64,000 nucleotides of DNA from Ophiodon elongatus (taxonomy: Eukaryota; Chordata; Actinopteri; Perciformes; Hexagrammidae), in the NCBI GenBank assembly GCA_016806645.1, contig JACSYO010000690.1:676001-740000 (forward strand). The letters are read 5' to 3'. A program made the translations under genes and the position numbers. Below, one piece after another: positions 1 through 23,586 of this stretch. Positions within the stretch are counted from its first letter, which is position 1; each line of letters starts with the position of its first letter. The notes below the pieces were generated by a model, which made no database searches, was not told the origin of the DNA, and saw only the letters and a list, made by a program, of their open reading frames with translations.

Positions 1-3000
1 TGAAGGAGGAAGAGGGCTGCACCATGTTGCAGATGGAGAAGAATAGCCGCACGCGTCTAGAGCTGATGAAGGAGCACAAGAAGAAAAGAATGGAAGAGCT
101 TAAGGGCCTCATTGGCAAAGACCGTGAGCTGTGTGATATTATGTGCACAAACCTATTTTGCATTGACCAGGACTCCGTCCCGTCTCTTAAGAAACTTGAG
201 ACATATCATGCCTACCTGGAGCATCTGACCAAAGAGAAGGTGTAACTGACGTTCTGGTTTTCTTTATTACTAAGTGTCTTTTCTTATTAGTGTTGTAAAT
301 TAACCTGCCTCGTCTTTTCAGGAATGTCGTCATGATGAATTTGTAAGCGTCAAAAAGGACATCATCTTATGCATGGATGCTCTGGAGCGACACCCAGAGA
401 CGAGCTTTGAGATGGATGTGATGTGTGAGGATCAGGAGGCCTTTTGCCTGTCAAATGACAACATTGCTGCTCTGAAACTACTGCTCAGTCAGGTAATTTT
501 GTAATATTTGACATTGGATGTTTGTTATTCTGACTATGATATAAGTCTACGATATTGTGTACGGTATTATATTCTAGTGGCTGTATGATTGTTATGCCTC
601 CTTCCAGTTACGAGAATACCAGGCTGAGAACGAGCACCTTTGTTCAGCTCTCCGTTCTAAGATGAAGGAGCTGTGGGAAAGACTTCAGATTCCCGAAGAG
701 GAGAGGGAAGCCTTCTCTGAGCATATGGTCATGTCAAGGAAGAGAAACATCGAGGCAGTAAGAAATCTACCTTATGTGGTCATTCAGATGAACTGATTTC
801 AGACAATGCATTGGTGTGGTGTTTCACCAAACACTTGCATTAACACATTTTAATAATGAGCCTTCTGTCTTTCCAGCTCCAGGCTGAGGTCCAGCGTCTA
901 GAGGTGCTGAAAATGCAGAGCATGGCGACTGTCATTGAGGCCATCCGAGCTGAGATTGCTCTTTTCTGGGAGAAATGCTTCTACAGCCAAGAACAGCAGC
1001 AAGCTTTTGTTCCATATCATGATGGTAAATATGTGTTGTATATTGACAATGCCCTTACACCAACTATATGCTGTTGATCATCACAAAGAGTGTGTTCTCA
1101 ATGCGTGTTTTATTTCCACAGATGATTTTACTGAAGAGCTTCTCAACCTGCACGAGGCAGAAGTCAGAACCATGAAGATGTGTTACGAAAGCCACAGAGA
1201 ACTCTTTGAGGGAGTCACAAAATGGCAGGAGAACTGGACCTTGTACTTGGAACTTGACGTAAGTACTATTCTCAAGGATTTAGTGGGGAAGCATTTAAAA
1301 CGAACGTATCTTGGTGTGGTAATGTGTGGTTCTATGTACCTATCTCAGAAAAAGGCAAATGACCCCTCGAGGTTCAACAACAGAGGTGGGAACCTTCTGA
1401 AAGAAGAGAAGCAGAGAGCTGACATGCAGAAAAGTTTGCCTAAGGTCAGGAAATGTTTAAACATGGTGTTTATTGACAGTTTGCAATTTAATCAATTATA
1501 CACTTGTAAAAGAAGCTGTTAGTGGGGATTTAAAATGTATAAAAGTAAAATTAGATTCGTTGGCAATAAAACAAATGAGCTCAAGCGAACCATATGTGAG
1601 GAGAGCAGAAACGGCTCTACGGTTGTTGGTGCATTACTGATTTTGGCCAACAGGTGGGGATGTTCAAACGATAATCTCACTCTGTAGTTCCTGTGCAAAA
1701 TTGTAGGTACCATATTTTGACAAGTAAGGGCATTTTAGAAATTGGGACTGTTATGTAATGTAGACTGATAGTCAATGGGAAATGTGAACACGTCAACAAG
1801 GTCAAATTTGTTTTTTGCCTTTTTGTTCAAGCTGGAAAAGAGTCTGAAAGCCCAAATTGATGCCTGGGAGGAGGAACATGGCAAAGAATTCCTAGTCAAT
1901 GGACAGAAATTTCTTGAGTACGTGCAGCAGCAGTGGGATCACCACCATGCTGAAAAGGAGAATGAGAAACTGGAGAGGGTGTGTTTTTATTTGATATAAA
2001 AAATATATTTCTTTCAGTCTTAAATTTACCTGTCTCAAAAGGATTGTAAATATGTTTACATTCTTTTTGTGTCAATTAGCAAATGAAGAAAACAAAACAG
2101 ACACAGGAGGACATGTTTTATGGAACTTCAATGAGAACGCCAACCAAAAGACGGATAGCAGGGACTATCACGCCTGGAAAAGTGAGAAAGGTAAGACGAT
2201 GCTGCAGTTTTATTCGATCTGTTTCATTATTATGTGCAGAGTGACACTAACTGACTACCGTGGTGAATGAACAACGTCAAAAAATTGACCCAAAATTGTT
2301 TTTCCTCTGTCTTCTTAGATCAATTGCACCACAACCATCTCCACTCCTACCAGCTTCCTTAGTTCAGGCCTCGGTGGAACCATGTGCCAGTCCATCCAGA
2401 AGCAGCCACTGTCTGCCGGCAAGGTACAATCGGAGTCCTTTTGTCTCATCATTGACAAAATTCAAATTGTTTTTGACGAACCTTGATGGTTAGATTGCTT
2501 CGCTCTGTATCTCTGGCAGGTTGCACAAAGAAATCCTTTAATTTTCTCCTTAGCTCAGCCTTATACTTAAGGAATCCTTTAGTTAGTTAAACCATTGCAC
2601 TCTATCTTAACCCCATCATTGACAGGTTTGTGGCAATAAATGAATAAAATAAATGTTATGGCATACTATAGTGTGACATTTTGATTACCGACTATACCAT
2701 GGCTTTTTGTGGTTTACTGTACTTTGACTTTTTTATTACCTATTATTTCATAAAAGTTTTATTACATACTATACCATGAGTTTTCGTTTACATTTTTATG
2801 GCGTACTATACTGTGACATTTTTAAAGATCTTTTTAAGGCATACTTCAGCCCCTGTGCTCAGCTTAATGATGAAATGTTGCTTATCAGTTTGTGAATAAG
2901 AAAACCTATCTGGCGACTGTATATGATGCTTACCAGTGTCAATGACTGGAAAATTCTAACAAAAGCTACACTTGTGATACTTGAATGTGTAATGCTATAG

Positions 3001-4021
3001 ATATTTTTTTGCTTTCATTGCACAGTGCAAGTGTGGTCCTATAGTGTGAAATTAAACAAATGAAAAAGCTGGCAAAAACGGCACATAATTATCATGTTCT
3101 TGTTGTAGGGTTTTGGCCTGCGAACCCATGGACATGGAAAAACTCCCCGTGCACTAGACAGAAACAAGGAAAACATCTCTCATCTAAGAAACACTCCAAG
3201 TGGCACACTAAGGTCTCAGGATACTCAAGATCACACCTTCACCTTTAACTCTGTTGCAGGCTCCTATTCGGATTTTGCGGTAAATGCAGTTTTACATATT
3301 TTTAGTTAGTCCCTCGCCATTAAAAAGTCCAATAACGTACAATCTAATACTGAATTTTATTGGATTGCAATAGTACCGTGAATTACCACAAACGGCAATA
3401 TTCTATCTTCAAGTATTTAGGATTATATAGTTAACCTCAGCCATTTGGCATTACTGTTGAGCTAAAACGGTTTCTGTAAATACCTGTTTGACCTTTTAAG
3501 TCCCAGAAAATATATTTTATAAACGAGAAAATCTTCCTTCAGAATGACACATGTCTTTTGATATATTTTTGTATTTTAGCTGTACAGTAACAATTTGGGT
3601 AAGTATGACATGAAGCAACAAATCTGCATAAATATTCATTACGTTGGACCAAGGATACAACTAATACACATATCAGATTTTTATATTTAAAAAAAAAAAA
3701 AAATTTTAATCATGAGAAAATGGTGAGACAGTTATAGTCCTCAACTGTGAATGCTTAAAACAACTCCTGACATACCAAAGACTCAATCACTTGTTCCCTG
3801 GGCGACGGTTTACCTCCAAATTACGCCAAGAAATATTGATGTCATGACAAAAAAAAACTTTTCCCAAAATGACATTGCCATGCCACAACATATTGACTCC
3901 TTCAATATAAACAAAGATACTGACGGGTAATTTCCCCTTTTCTCTACAGAGAGACTTCTTGAAGGAGTCTAAATCAAATGTGAAGTCTGGCCTGCTGAAC
4001 TCCACTGTCGGTCATCAGTGA
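1..4021 (+). CDS. prc1: Protein regulator of cytokinesis 1, 5' part missing
   Basis: PRC1 is the MAP65/Ase1-family protein that cross-links antiparallel microtubules in the spindle midzone and recruits kinesins for cytokinesis. Eleven exons are visible: 1-239, 322-492, 608-757, 877-1024, 1122-1258, 1349-1444, 1832-1978, 2080-2190, 2319-2423, 3109-3279, 3950-4021. All have AG/GT borders and join in frame for 514 codons; about 90 N-terminal residues lie outside the window. Family hallmarks are the coiled-coil rod, CFYSQEQQQAF (exon 4), the spectrin/microtubule-binding block RFNNRGGNLLKEEKQRA (exon 6) and VNGQKFLEYVQQQW (exon 7). The C-tail is basic, with TPTKRR and TPGKVRK (exon 8, the NLS/CDK-site region) and LDRNKENI (exon 10). 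The stop at 4019-4021 is followed by AATAAA at 4313. Teleosts can carry prc1a and prc1b; I cannot tell which this is. Confidence 0.95.
2655..2835. repeat. Diverged AT-rich minisatellite in a prc1 intron
   Basis: About five degenerate copies of a unit resembling TTTTATGGCATACTATACTG followed by TGACATTT occur in the large intron between 2423 and 3109. The same unit reappears at 4850-5155 downstream of the gene. Confidence 0.55.
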
Positions 4022-5160
4022 TGGGAGCCAATGGGCGGCGGCGCCAGAGGGCATCCGGCGCCGCTGTGGTTTGGTGTAGCGTTCAGATCGTGGACAAGAG
4101 GGAACATTGATGTAAACTTCTTACAAAAAACATGTAAATATTTCAGTCTATGTAAACACTTTGAGTCTCTCTCAATTCTGTTTTCTTCAGACTTTATTCC
4201 AGGGTTAGCCCCGACTGTTCTGTCTGTGATTTTGTGGAAAGTTATTGCTATATGTACCAAGTCGGTTGTGGCTTTTTATTTGACATTTTTCTTTTAGGGG
4301 TACAGCTTTTTAAATAAAACTTTAACCGTATCTAGAGAATGACTTTCTTTTAGTACTGTAGCAGCTATCCAAAGCGCCATGATTTTATTCCTCCAGCTGG
4401 GATGACTGCTAATTTTGCTCTTCAGAGTAATTCTTTTTTTAATCAAGCTGTAAATAAACGTTTAAGATGCCTATTTATGATTTTGTGTCATCATTTGTAA
4501 TTGTACCTGAATGTTTTCATTCTAGCCTGTCAGGTTAACTTGCTTGCAAATGTTTTGTTAATTGGACAGTTCACCCCAAACTCAAAAGTATGTATTTCTC
4601 TTGCCTGTATTACTATTATTCTTTTGGAGATGTCTGCAAAATTGACCATTTCCTGTATCTTAATGCATACAACTGTCATAATTCCCACACTGTTGTAAGA
4701 AATAAACCATTATCCATGCAAACCACAAATGATGAAGTCATGGGTTGTGTAAACTAATCTCTAGTTCTTGAGCAAAATTGTTTTGCACTAGATTTTGACA
4801 TGGGAAGGGTGTTTTAGAAATTGGACCATTTTTGAAATTTTTATGATTTTAGGGCATACTATGACTGTCTTTTATTTATTTTTAAATAATCACTTTTGTT
4901 ATGGCATTTATACTCTTAATCACATACTAGACTGACTTTTTGGGGGATTTTATGAAATTCTATACTCTGACTTATTATACTAGGATGTTTTTTCTCTTGC
5001 AAACTATACAAAGATATATTTTTTGTCATACTATACTAGGACTTTTTCATGGAATCTTTTGTACGCCATTCATACTCAACATTTTTATATCAAACTATAT
5101 CATGACTTACTATACTGAGTTTTTATGGAATATCATACTATGACATGATTTGACATTTAA
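4022..5160 (+). other. prc1 3' UTR and downstream AT-rich repeats
   Basis: The 3' UTR runs to about 4335, with AATAAA at 4313-4318 and another at about 4453. Positions 4757-4830 resemble 1683-1750 in a prc1 intron (both contain a variant of GCAAAATTGT followed by TTTTAGAAATTGG), so this is a dispersed repeat. Positions 4562-4620 begin like the interspersed repeat at 9217 (GACAGTTCACCCC). Positions 4850-5155 are degenerate copies of the TATACTATGAC minisatellite. No gene is seen. Confidence 0.6.
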
Positions 5161-5510
5161 TGGTAGGGGTCACTAAAAGGTATATCTGGACCGACAAACC
5201 GAAAGATAAGTGAGTGTTTTTGAAACAGAACTTCTATTTTAACCGGCGCATCTTTTCCAGCCTTTACGGCACTTGGTCCAGGAAACACACCGACCAATTG
5301 CATGCGTTGTAAATCGTACCACGTGATGCTGCTCAGCCAATCACATATGCGGATTCTGATAAATACATATAAATATACACAGACCGAGTAGTTGCAGAAG
5401 TATGAGTCAGAAGTTATTTCAGTGGACAGCGAGACCAGAGCCTTCCACCGAGAACGGGAAGACTCATGTTAATTCTTCACGGGACATCTTTTGAGCAAAC
5501 GTACAATACT
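5160..5510 (+). promoter_or_regulatory. Promoter-like block between prc1 and its decayed copy
   Basis: Positions 5294-5298 and 5337-5341 are CCAAT boxes, 5320-5325 is a CACGTG E-box and 5368-5375 is TATAAATA, in an order and spacing that suit a Pol II core promoter reading rightward. A 30-codon open frame starts at 5402 (ATGAGTCAG...) and ends with TGA at about 5492. It could be a remnant LTR promoter or a chance cluster. No long gene follows. Confidence 0.35.
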
Positions 5511-6019
5511 TAGATCTGAAATGAAAGCACATCCAAGAGCCCAATATGATCAGAATCCTAACACATTAATTAACTGTCCAACAATGAGAATACAACACAT
5601 TTCTCTTATTAGAAGATGAGAATAATATGTCGTGGCTTTTCTTTTTGACATCACTTCACACCTGAATGAACAATTAAAAGCTACAGGGCAATTCCGTTCA
5701 ATTCATTTTTCTAAAATTAAAGTACTTTATTTTAAGAAACTTGTCTAAAAAGCTTTCTGTTGTGTCATTTATTTTTAAATGCCACCCATAGTTTATTTGA
5801 AATGAGAGAAGAACATTAATGTGCATGCATTATTTATAATTCATCCAGTTCAATTTGAAAACTGTCAAATCAAATTAAATTCAATTGAGTAATACCTCAA
5901 CAATATTTATTGACAGTCAGTTGACTACATACAGACGTTGATAGAACTATAGGCTACTTCAATATATGGGACAAAATCAAGTTAGACAATATTGTGATGT
6001 TCTGGACCGATGCACGAGG

Positions 6020-6935
6020 AAATTATCTCCATCTGGACCTCGTTAAATACCACTTGTATATGATATTTAACAGCGCAAATGAAGCGCTGGAATATTCTAG
6101 CAAAAGCTGCACTTTTAATACTTGAATCTGGCAGCTTTGTATGAATGTACTGAGAATATATTTTTGTTTTCATTGTACAGTGAAAGTGTGTTTTCCCTTT
6201 GCTCTTGTTGTGGTCTGAAATTACGTCAAATGAAAAAGGTGGTGTAGTATGTTTTGAAATATACAACAGTGGCAAAAAAAGTGTGAATGCACAGACCTTG
6301 AGTAATACCTCAACCTGTATATTTAAATGATTTGGCTTTGATATTTTTACTTATTTCTCCAATATGAGCAAAGATACTGACAGTTAATTTTCACTTTTCT
6401 TACAGAGACCTCTCAAAGGCTGCTGAACTCCACTGTCAGTCATCGGATATGAGGTCAAAGGAGCTACTTAGTTTGGTGCAATTTTCTATATTTCTATATA
6501 ATGTTTTCGTAAGACTTATTTTAGAGTTCCTGTTGGAACAGTTTTTCTCTGCTGTATGTATTTTTGTGATTAATGATATTTGTACCAATGCTGTTGTGGC
6601 TTTTTATTTCTAAGATGTTTCTTTTAGTGGTGCAGGCAGACTATTTGTGAGAGCACTACTTTGTTTTACTACTGTAGCAACTAGCCAACGCCCCAGGGTG
6701 TTATTAAATGAATAAACATTCATGATAGCCATTTATGATATATTTTATCATTTGCAATTGTACACTAGTGTTTTCATTGTAGCCCGTATGGTTGAGTTGC
6801 ACAGGTTTTAAGTTGATCCCGTGTTAGTTGGAGTAAATCAGAAGGCAGTATCTGTTAAGTATATTGTTTTGACCACATACATACTAGTACATTTCCCACA
6901 CTGTATTGTAGAAAATAATCCATTCTCTATGCAGA
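6020..6935 (+). pseudogene. Decayed tandem duplicate of the prc1 3' end
   Basis: This stretch is colinear with about 2890-4720. Positions 6085-6240 match the intron before exon 10 (CTAGCAAAAGCTGCACTT against CTAACAAAAGCTACACTT). Positions 6365-6455 match the intron end and last exon (GCTGCTGAACTCCACTGTCA). Positions 6590-6935 match the 3' UTR and beyond. Exon 10 itself is missing, about 25 bases of the last exon are lost, and the original stop is changed (CATCAGTGA has become CATCGGATATGA). It has no start and cannot encode PRC1. It ends next to the ubap1l stop codon, so it may now serve as ubap1l 3' UTR on the opposite strand. Confidence 0.75.
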
Positions 6936-6958
6936 CTGGAAAAGGGAAGATGTTCCGT

Positions 6959-9808
<2,850 letters not shown>

Positions 9809-10607
9809 ATTCACCAACAAACAACCTGCATCAGAAGACACAAAGAGTTCCTACGTTTTATGTCATCAAACCAGAACTTCATCGTAGTTGTAAAGATTCT
9901 TACCGTTGTCAGGTATTCTCTTAGGTTCACCGCCCTCTGAAGCATTGACGTGTGTTTGGAGTAAATTACTCACACAAAGGTGATATACTGATAAGCCTCT
10001 TCATCACTAAGCCTCTGACATCAGCAGAGTTGTTTACCAATATTACCTCACAGACACCTGTTATAATCCTACCCGCACTTGTACAGTACAAATAATATTA
10101 TAGTATTGAAACATATACTGTACATAGAACTATATACCAGAGTAATACTAAAAATATTCAAAATTAGCCCTAATAATACATGTATATATATATATATAAT
10201 TATTTTATGCTTTGCTATTAATACATTGATAATTAAAAATATGTTATAATTTTTTTGTCAATCTTTTCCCTTTTTCCTTCCATATTCAAAAGGCACGTTT
10301 CAGACAGCGTGACTTTGTAAATCTGGATCTGAAAGGAGATTAGAGATTGCTGAGGTATTGAGAAACAAAGAACAGTACAATACGTTCCAGAGATTAACAG
10401 ATTACATAAAGGTGACAGCGTAACAGGGTGGAACAACATTGCAATGTCTAGGACATGAATTTCCTATTTTATTAATTTATGGGCTGAGAATATCTGAGAA
10501 ACCTTTTGTCACACTGACCTAATCAACTTGAAGCTTACGTTCTGTTCTGCGAACAAGTTTAAAAAAAGCAAAGAACAATAAAAAAAGTTCTGTACAGAGA
10601 TTTACAT
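9809..10607. other. Spacer between ubap1l and clpx
   Basis: This holds ubap1l 5' flank, possibly with a noncoding first exon ending near 9904 (donor-like sequence on the minus strand). It is AT-rich with a short (TA)n at about 10184-10198. No coding content is seen. Confidence 0.5.
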
Positions 10608-11965
10608 TTTATTTATATATTTTCAACAATCACAAATAATTTTAGATCCACAAACTGGGGGAGGTTACAGGTTCTGTAACACACCTTTCTTTTTTTTTTT
10701 TTTTTTTTTTAAACTTAAACTGAAAGAAAAGGAAACTTAAAAGCAAAGAGAACGGATCTAGTTTAATCTGTTAAAGCACAAACAGCATTTTAGAGAGTAC
10801 AGCAGCGTGGTTCAGTCGGAGAGCATTGAGGCTTGATTACAGACGTGTGTACTGAGAGACCATTTAGTAATAGGATTTACATCACTAACACTGAGGTGGG
10901 TTTCCAACGCTGGGGCACGCACAATGAAAATAAAAATACCTGGTGTCTGACAAAGCAGGTTTTGAGCAGCATCCGGCAAACTAGGAAAGGATCAGGATCA
11001 CCTGTCCGATTATGATTTGAATCACGATAATGAAGCTTGAATATCAAATTTAATAAAATATGATTCAGTCATGTACTGTATGTTGGAGGATATTTACTAC
11101 AAAGCAAAATATCAAAGTTACCTGGCAAGCTGCTAATCCTGCTTTGAGAGACAGCATAATGATCCAGTCCTGCGACAGCCGGGTCAGTAGGTAAACACAG
11201 ATACATTCCCTAAATGGTGGGCTACAAGTGGAAGCAAAACACTGAAAAAATAACCATTCTGGCTGTTTAAAAGGTCACCATTGTTTAACACCTGCTTTGT
11301 TTAGTTTGCTGGTGCTTTAAACTTCACAATGTGTTCTCCTAATTAGAAGTCATGTCTTACAAACTGCTTACAAATGCCACCTGAGCAGCGTACGAGTTCT
11401 GTGTTTTATGTGAGCACCATTTCTACAATGGTGGTAAAGACGTTAAAAACCCCCCCCCCCATCAAAATATTGATGTGCTCATGGAATATTATGCCCTTAT
11501 GATGTAAGGCATTACATGACATGTTTCCATCACATCTAAACTTCCTCAGCTCCACTTCTTTTCAAGCGTAAAGTATGATCCCATAATTTCCATTTGCTTC
11601 CCCTGCCTATCACCACAAAAAGAAAACAAATAAACTAGCTACAAATCCTTTCGTGAATAAAATTGCATTATCTTTATATAGATAAAAATGTTGACAATCC
11701 CCAGAGATTGAAATATTTTATGAAGGTCCACCTTGTGAGTGCAACGCTAGAGAATTAACATCTGATGCACGGGACCAAAGTTTGTTACACTCTCTTAACT
11801 TGTTCATCAGGAAAAACACTCCACCAGACTTCCTTATTACCTCTACTACAGAGTCCACAGCTTGTTTGTCAGAGGCTATAGTAAAATCCAGAGTGGGTTT
11901 CAAAAGGTTCATAATGATCTAATGATTTCACAGACTGTCTTCAGGTGAAATGAGTGACATGTGGT
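10608..11965 (-). other. clpx 3' UTR
   Basis: About 1.36 kb lies between the clpx stop and a minus-strand AATAAA (plus-strand 10608-10613). It contains a T-run at about 10690-10712 and a C-run at about 11451-11460. A 64-codon open frame at 11718-11912 on the minus strand has no recognisable homology and is not called. Confidence 0.55.
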
Positions 11966-20502
<8,537 letters not shown>

Positions 20503-21345
20503 AACTCCTCGTTTGGCTCGATATCCTGAAAATGAACATGAAGTCAACACTGTGTCACTGAGGAACGATGGGTAGGGGGCAGTCTGACAAACACGAGAGG
20601 CCGTTTGGTGTCATAACGTCAACGTCACTGTTAGCATTAGCAGGTCATTTACAGGCGAAGGAAGGTGGCGACGCCAGAGCCGCTGTGGAAGGAAATACAT
20701 CGTATTTAAATGACTCATTAAGTGTGAAATGTGAATGATATAAAAGGCCAGATACCTCCTGCTATCCAACTGGAGCGATACACGGCAAAACCAGCAACGT
20801 AGCTGGTTGGTTTACATAAATAAATAGCTCTTTAAACTAGGCCCGAGCCAGAGCCACCTGAGGTCTGCGCCAGTTGACGTGACGAACACCGTCAGGGGTG
20901 GTGTTGCGCAGCGGTTAATGTGCGCTAACCCCAGCAGACTAACAGGCGCAAGCTTAACTCCAACCTTAACTCCAATAGTGACGTAACACCAGGGCATTTA
21001 GAGACGACATGGTTCGCTTTACTCACAGGGCTCGATGAAACCAGTCTTGGCAGCCCCCTTCGTGCGGAAAAAATAAAAACAAACAAAATTCGCAAAGTCA
21101 CCGCGGCTTTCGCTCCGTTGTTTTAGTATACCGGGTCGGTGTGTGTCGCGTTACTGTCACAGGGGTCAGCGGAGGCTTCTCTATGCCGATGTTTCCCAGA
21201 TGGGACGCGACCCAAAGTGATGTAACGCTGTTATGCACTCAGTCGGTTGCTGGTTAGCCGCTAGCTAGCCTCCTCTCCGGGTCCAGCGGCTAGCTGATCT
21301 AACCGGTGCAAACGGGTCTAAGCAAGATGGCGGCGTCGCTCGAGT
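20503..21345 (-). promoter_or_regulatory. clpx 5' region and GC-rich promoter
   Basis: Upstream of the clpx start the sequence becomes GC-rich with many CpGs (20850-21420). Position 21323-21334 reads CAAGATGGCGGC, a YY1-type initiator motif common in housekeeping promoters, here on the plus strand. Position 20979 carries TGACGTAA, a CRE-like half site. I place the transcription start somewhere between 20530 and 21330 but cannot fix it. Confidence 0.45.
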
Positions 21346-21539
21346 CTACGCGGCTCAGGCGCATCCCGATGTTTGGAGATCTGATGCGCGAGCTGCTCGT
21401 CCACAGGAGGCGTTAACGGCCATGACTGCTGGTGCGTTCAGGTGATCCTCGTAATGTACGGATCTATGTTGCGTTTGGGGGATCCTCGTAAATGTGTAAT
21501 GCTGAACGAGCGAAGATTCACTGCATTTTGAGGACGCGA

Positions 21540-21855
21540 AATTAACAATACTGTGATTATGTCCTTTTATGTAGTTGTTTCGTTTATGTATTTGTTTGTT
21601 TTCTGTTAATTTTGCTATTTTCGTTGTTTGTGTTGGTTTTGTTGTGTTCATTGCCTTTATGGCATGGTTTCTTTTCTGCCTTTTTGTTTTCTTTATTTCT
21701 GTTTGTATTGACGTTCTGATCTTGCATTTTGTGTTCTTGTCTTCTTGTTTTGGCTTTGTATATGCTTTGCTTCTCTGTAGATAACTTTGTAAACTCTGTT
21801 TTGAAAGGTGCTATATAAATAAAGTTAATATTATTATTATTATTATTATATTTAT
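21540..21855 (+). repeat. 3' end of an L2-type LINE
   Basis: The sequence ends with GGTGCTATATAAATAAAGTT followed by (ATT)n at 21828-21850, the typical 3' terminus of fish L2/Maui-like LINEs. No intact reverse transcriptase is present. Confidence 0.6.
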
Positions 21856-22430
21856 TATAATTATATTTATTAGCGGAGTTGGTCGTGGAATCATATAATG
21901 GTCTGTAATTGATTTTAAATACCGTCTATTGTAGCCTACTGGAGGAGGAGATGCCTGTCATTATGGCAGACAAGCTTGGCTACATCATATGTAAACAATC
22001 AGATATATCAAAAGAAATAACAGAAACAAGTTTCAGAGATCTGACCAAATTATGTCCTCTTGTCTCGTCCTTGTAGTTTAATGACAAATAAATAAATAAA
22101 CATTATCTAGAAAGTTTAAATGGCCTTCATGTTCAATAGTGACATTGGAAATAGCTCATTCACAGTTCTACATAATAATTTAAATAAAAAACATGTGGCA
22201 TCATTTTCTTTAGAGCCTCAGATAGAAGCTGTGTAAATGCAGAATTTAGGTATCTTGAAATTATCACAAACATCAGAAGTCAGTAATTTGAATAACACAT
22301 TTATTGTGAACAATATCCAGTGTGACATAAGCGTCCTCAAAATCGGGTCAGTGTTTCAAGAAATTCACGTAGACCAACTAAGACTTTACAAATAACGTTA
22401 TTGCTCATTTTACAAGTTTTGTGGTTATTT
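21856..22430 (-). other. Spacer and gldn 3' UTR
   Basis: A minus-strand AATAAA lies at 22301-22306, about 125 bases after the gldn stop. The rest is AT-rich with no coding content. Confidence 0.5.
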
Positions 22431-23444
22431 CTAGGTCAGTTTGAGTTTAACTTTGCATATTTTCACGCTGGTGTTGTCCCACATATACAGAAGCTTTCTG
22501 TTGGGATAATATGACAGCATAGCCAAGATGCCATTGTCTGGCCTTAAATCAAAACTTGCATCCAGAGGACTCCCTTTCTTTAAATCAAAGGCATATGTAA
22601 CTTTTCTGTCTTTGTCATCTGTAAAATATAGCACCCCACATACAATGAAAGCATTTCCTGCTTTAGTTGTAGGGTAGTGAGTGTTAATGACTGACTCCAC
22701 AGAGAATCTGTCAGTGTTGATCTTTGCAACCATCGTATCATCATCTGTATCTGCTGCAAAAATGACCCACAGTCCATTTTCATCCACAGCAAACTTGAAA
22801 TATGTCTTTGAGTTGCCGAAAAGATAATTCAGTTTGCGATATCTGCTGTTTCCCATGATCAGAGTGTTTGTTTCCCTGGTGTTCAGGTCAAATCTGTAAA
22901 ACATTACACAAGTTAAAAAAAGTCAGTATGACTAAGTTAATAAGGCAGAGGAAAAGTCTGATACAAGTTAATACAATCACTTACTCTTTAAGTGAGTTTG
23001 TTCCTGCGTGGTGAAAGTAAAATGACCGCTTATAAACAACATGACCACAGCCCTGGAAGAACAAGATGATGTCGATAATTTTGTTGTTTGTATCATTAAA
23101 TGTCGAAATGTTCCTGTGCTCCACCAAAACTCGACCTGGGGAAGAAATGTTTCAGTGTTTACTGTAAATCCACAATAACTCACAAATATATTTGATGAAT
23201 GATTTGTAGACTTGTGGTTACTGTAAACATAAATACATAAAAAAACACCTGAAAAATGATCGGCCAGCCAGTATCGCCCTCCATCCAGCTGGGATGCATC
23301 GGACATCCAGGCTCCAAAAGTGCTTTGCATTTTAGAGGCTTTCTCCGGACATTTAATAGTTCTAATGTTGCACTCTAAATAAAAGAAGATATGTACTTCA
23401 GTATTTGAATAAGTTATTAGATGGATGGATGGATGGATGGATGA

Positions 23445-23520
<76 letters not shown>

Positions 23521-23527
23521 ATATATG

Positions 23528-23586
<59 letters not shown>

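Noticed and set aside
4015..4297. Open frames on both strands around the prc1 3' UTR
   Set aside because: They are overlapping frames in UTR sequence; the prc1 stop at 4019-4021 is supported by alignment with the family C-terminus.
11718..11912. 64-codon minus-strand open frame just after the clpx stop
   Set aside because: It lies inside the inferred 3' UTR, with no homology I recognise and a poor initiation context.
21575..21784. 69-codon hydrophobic plus-strand open frame
   Set aside because: It lies in the T-rich tail of an L2-like LINE; the Phe/Val/Cys-rich composition reflects base bias.
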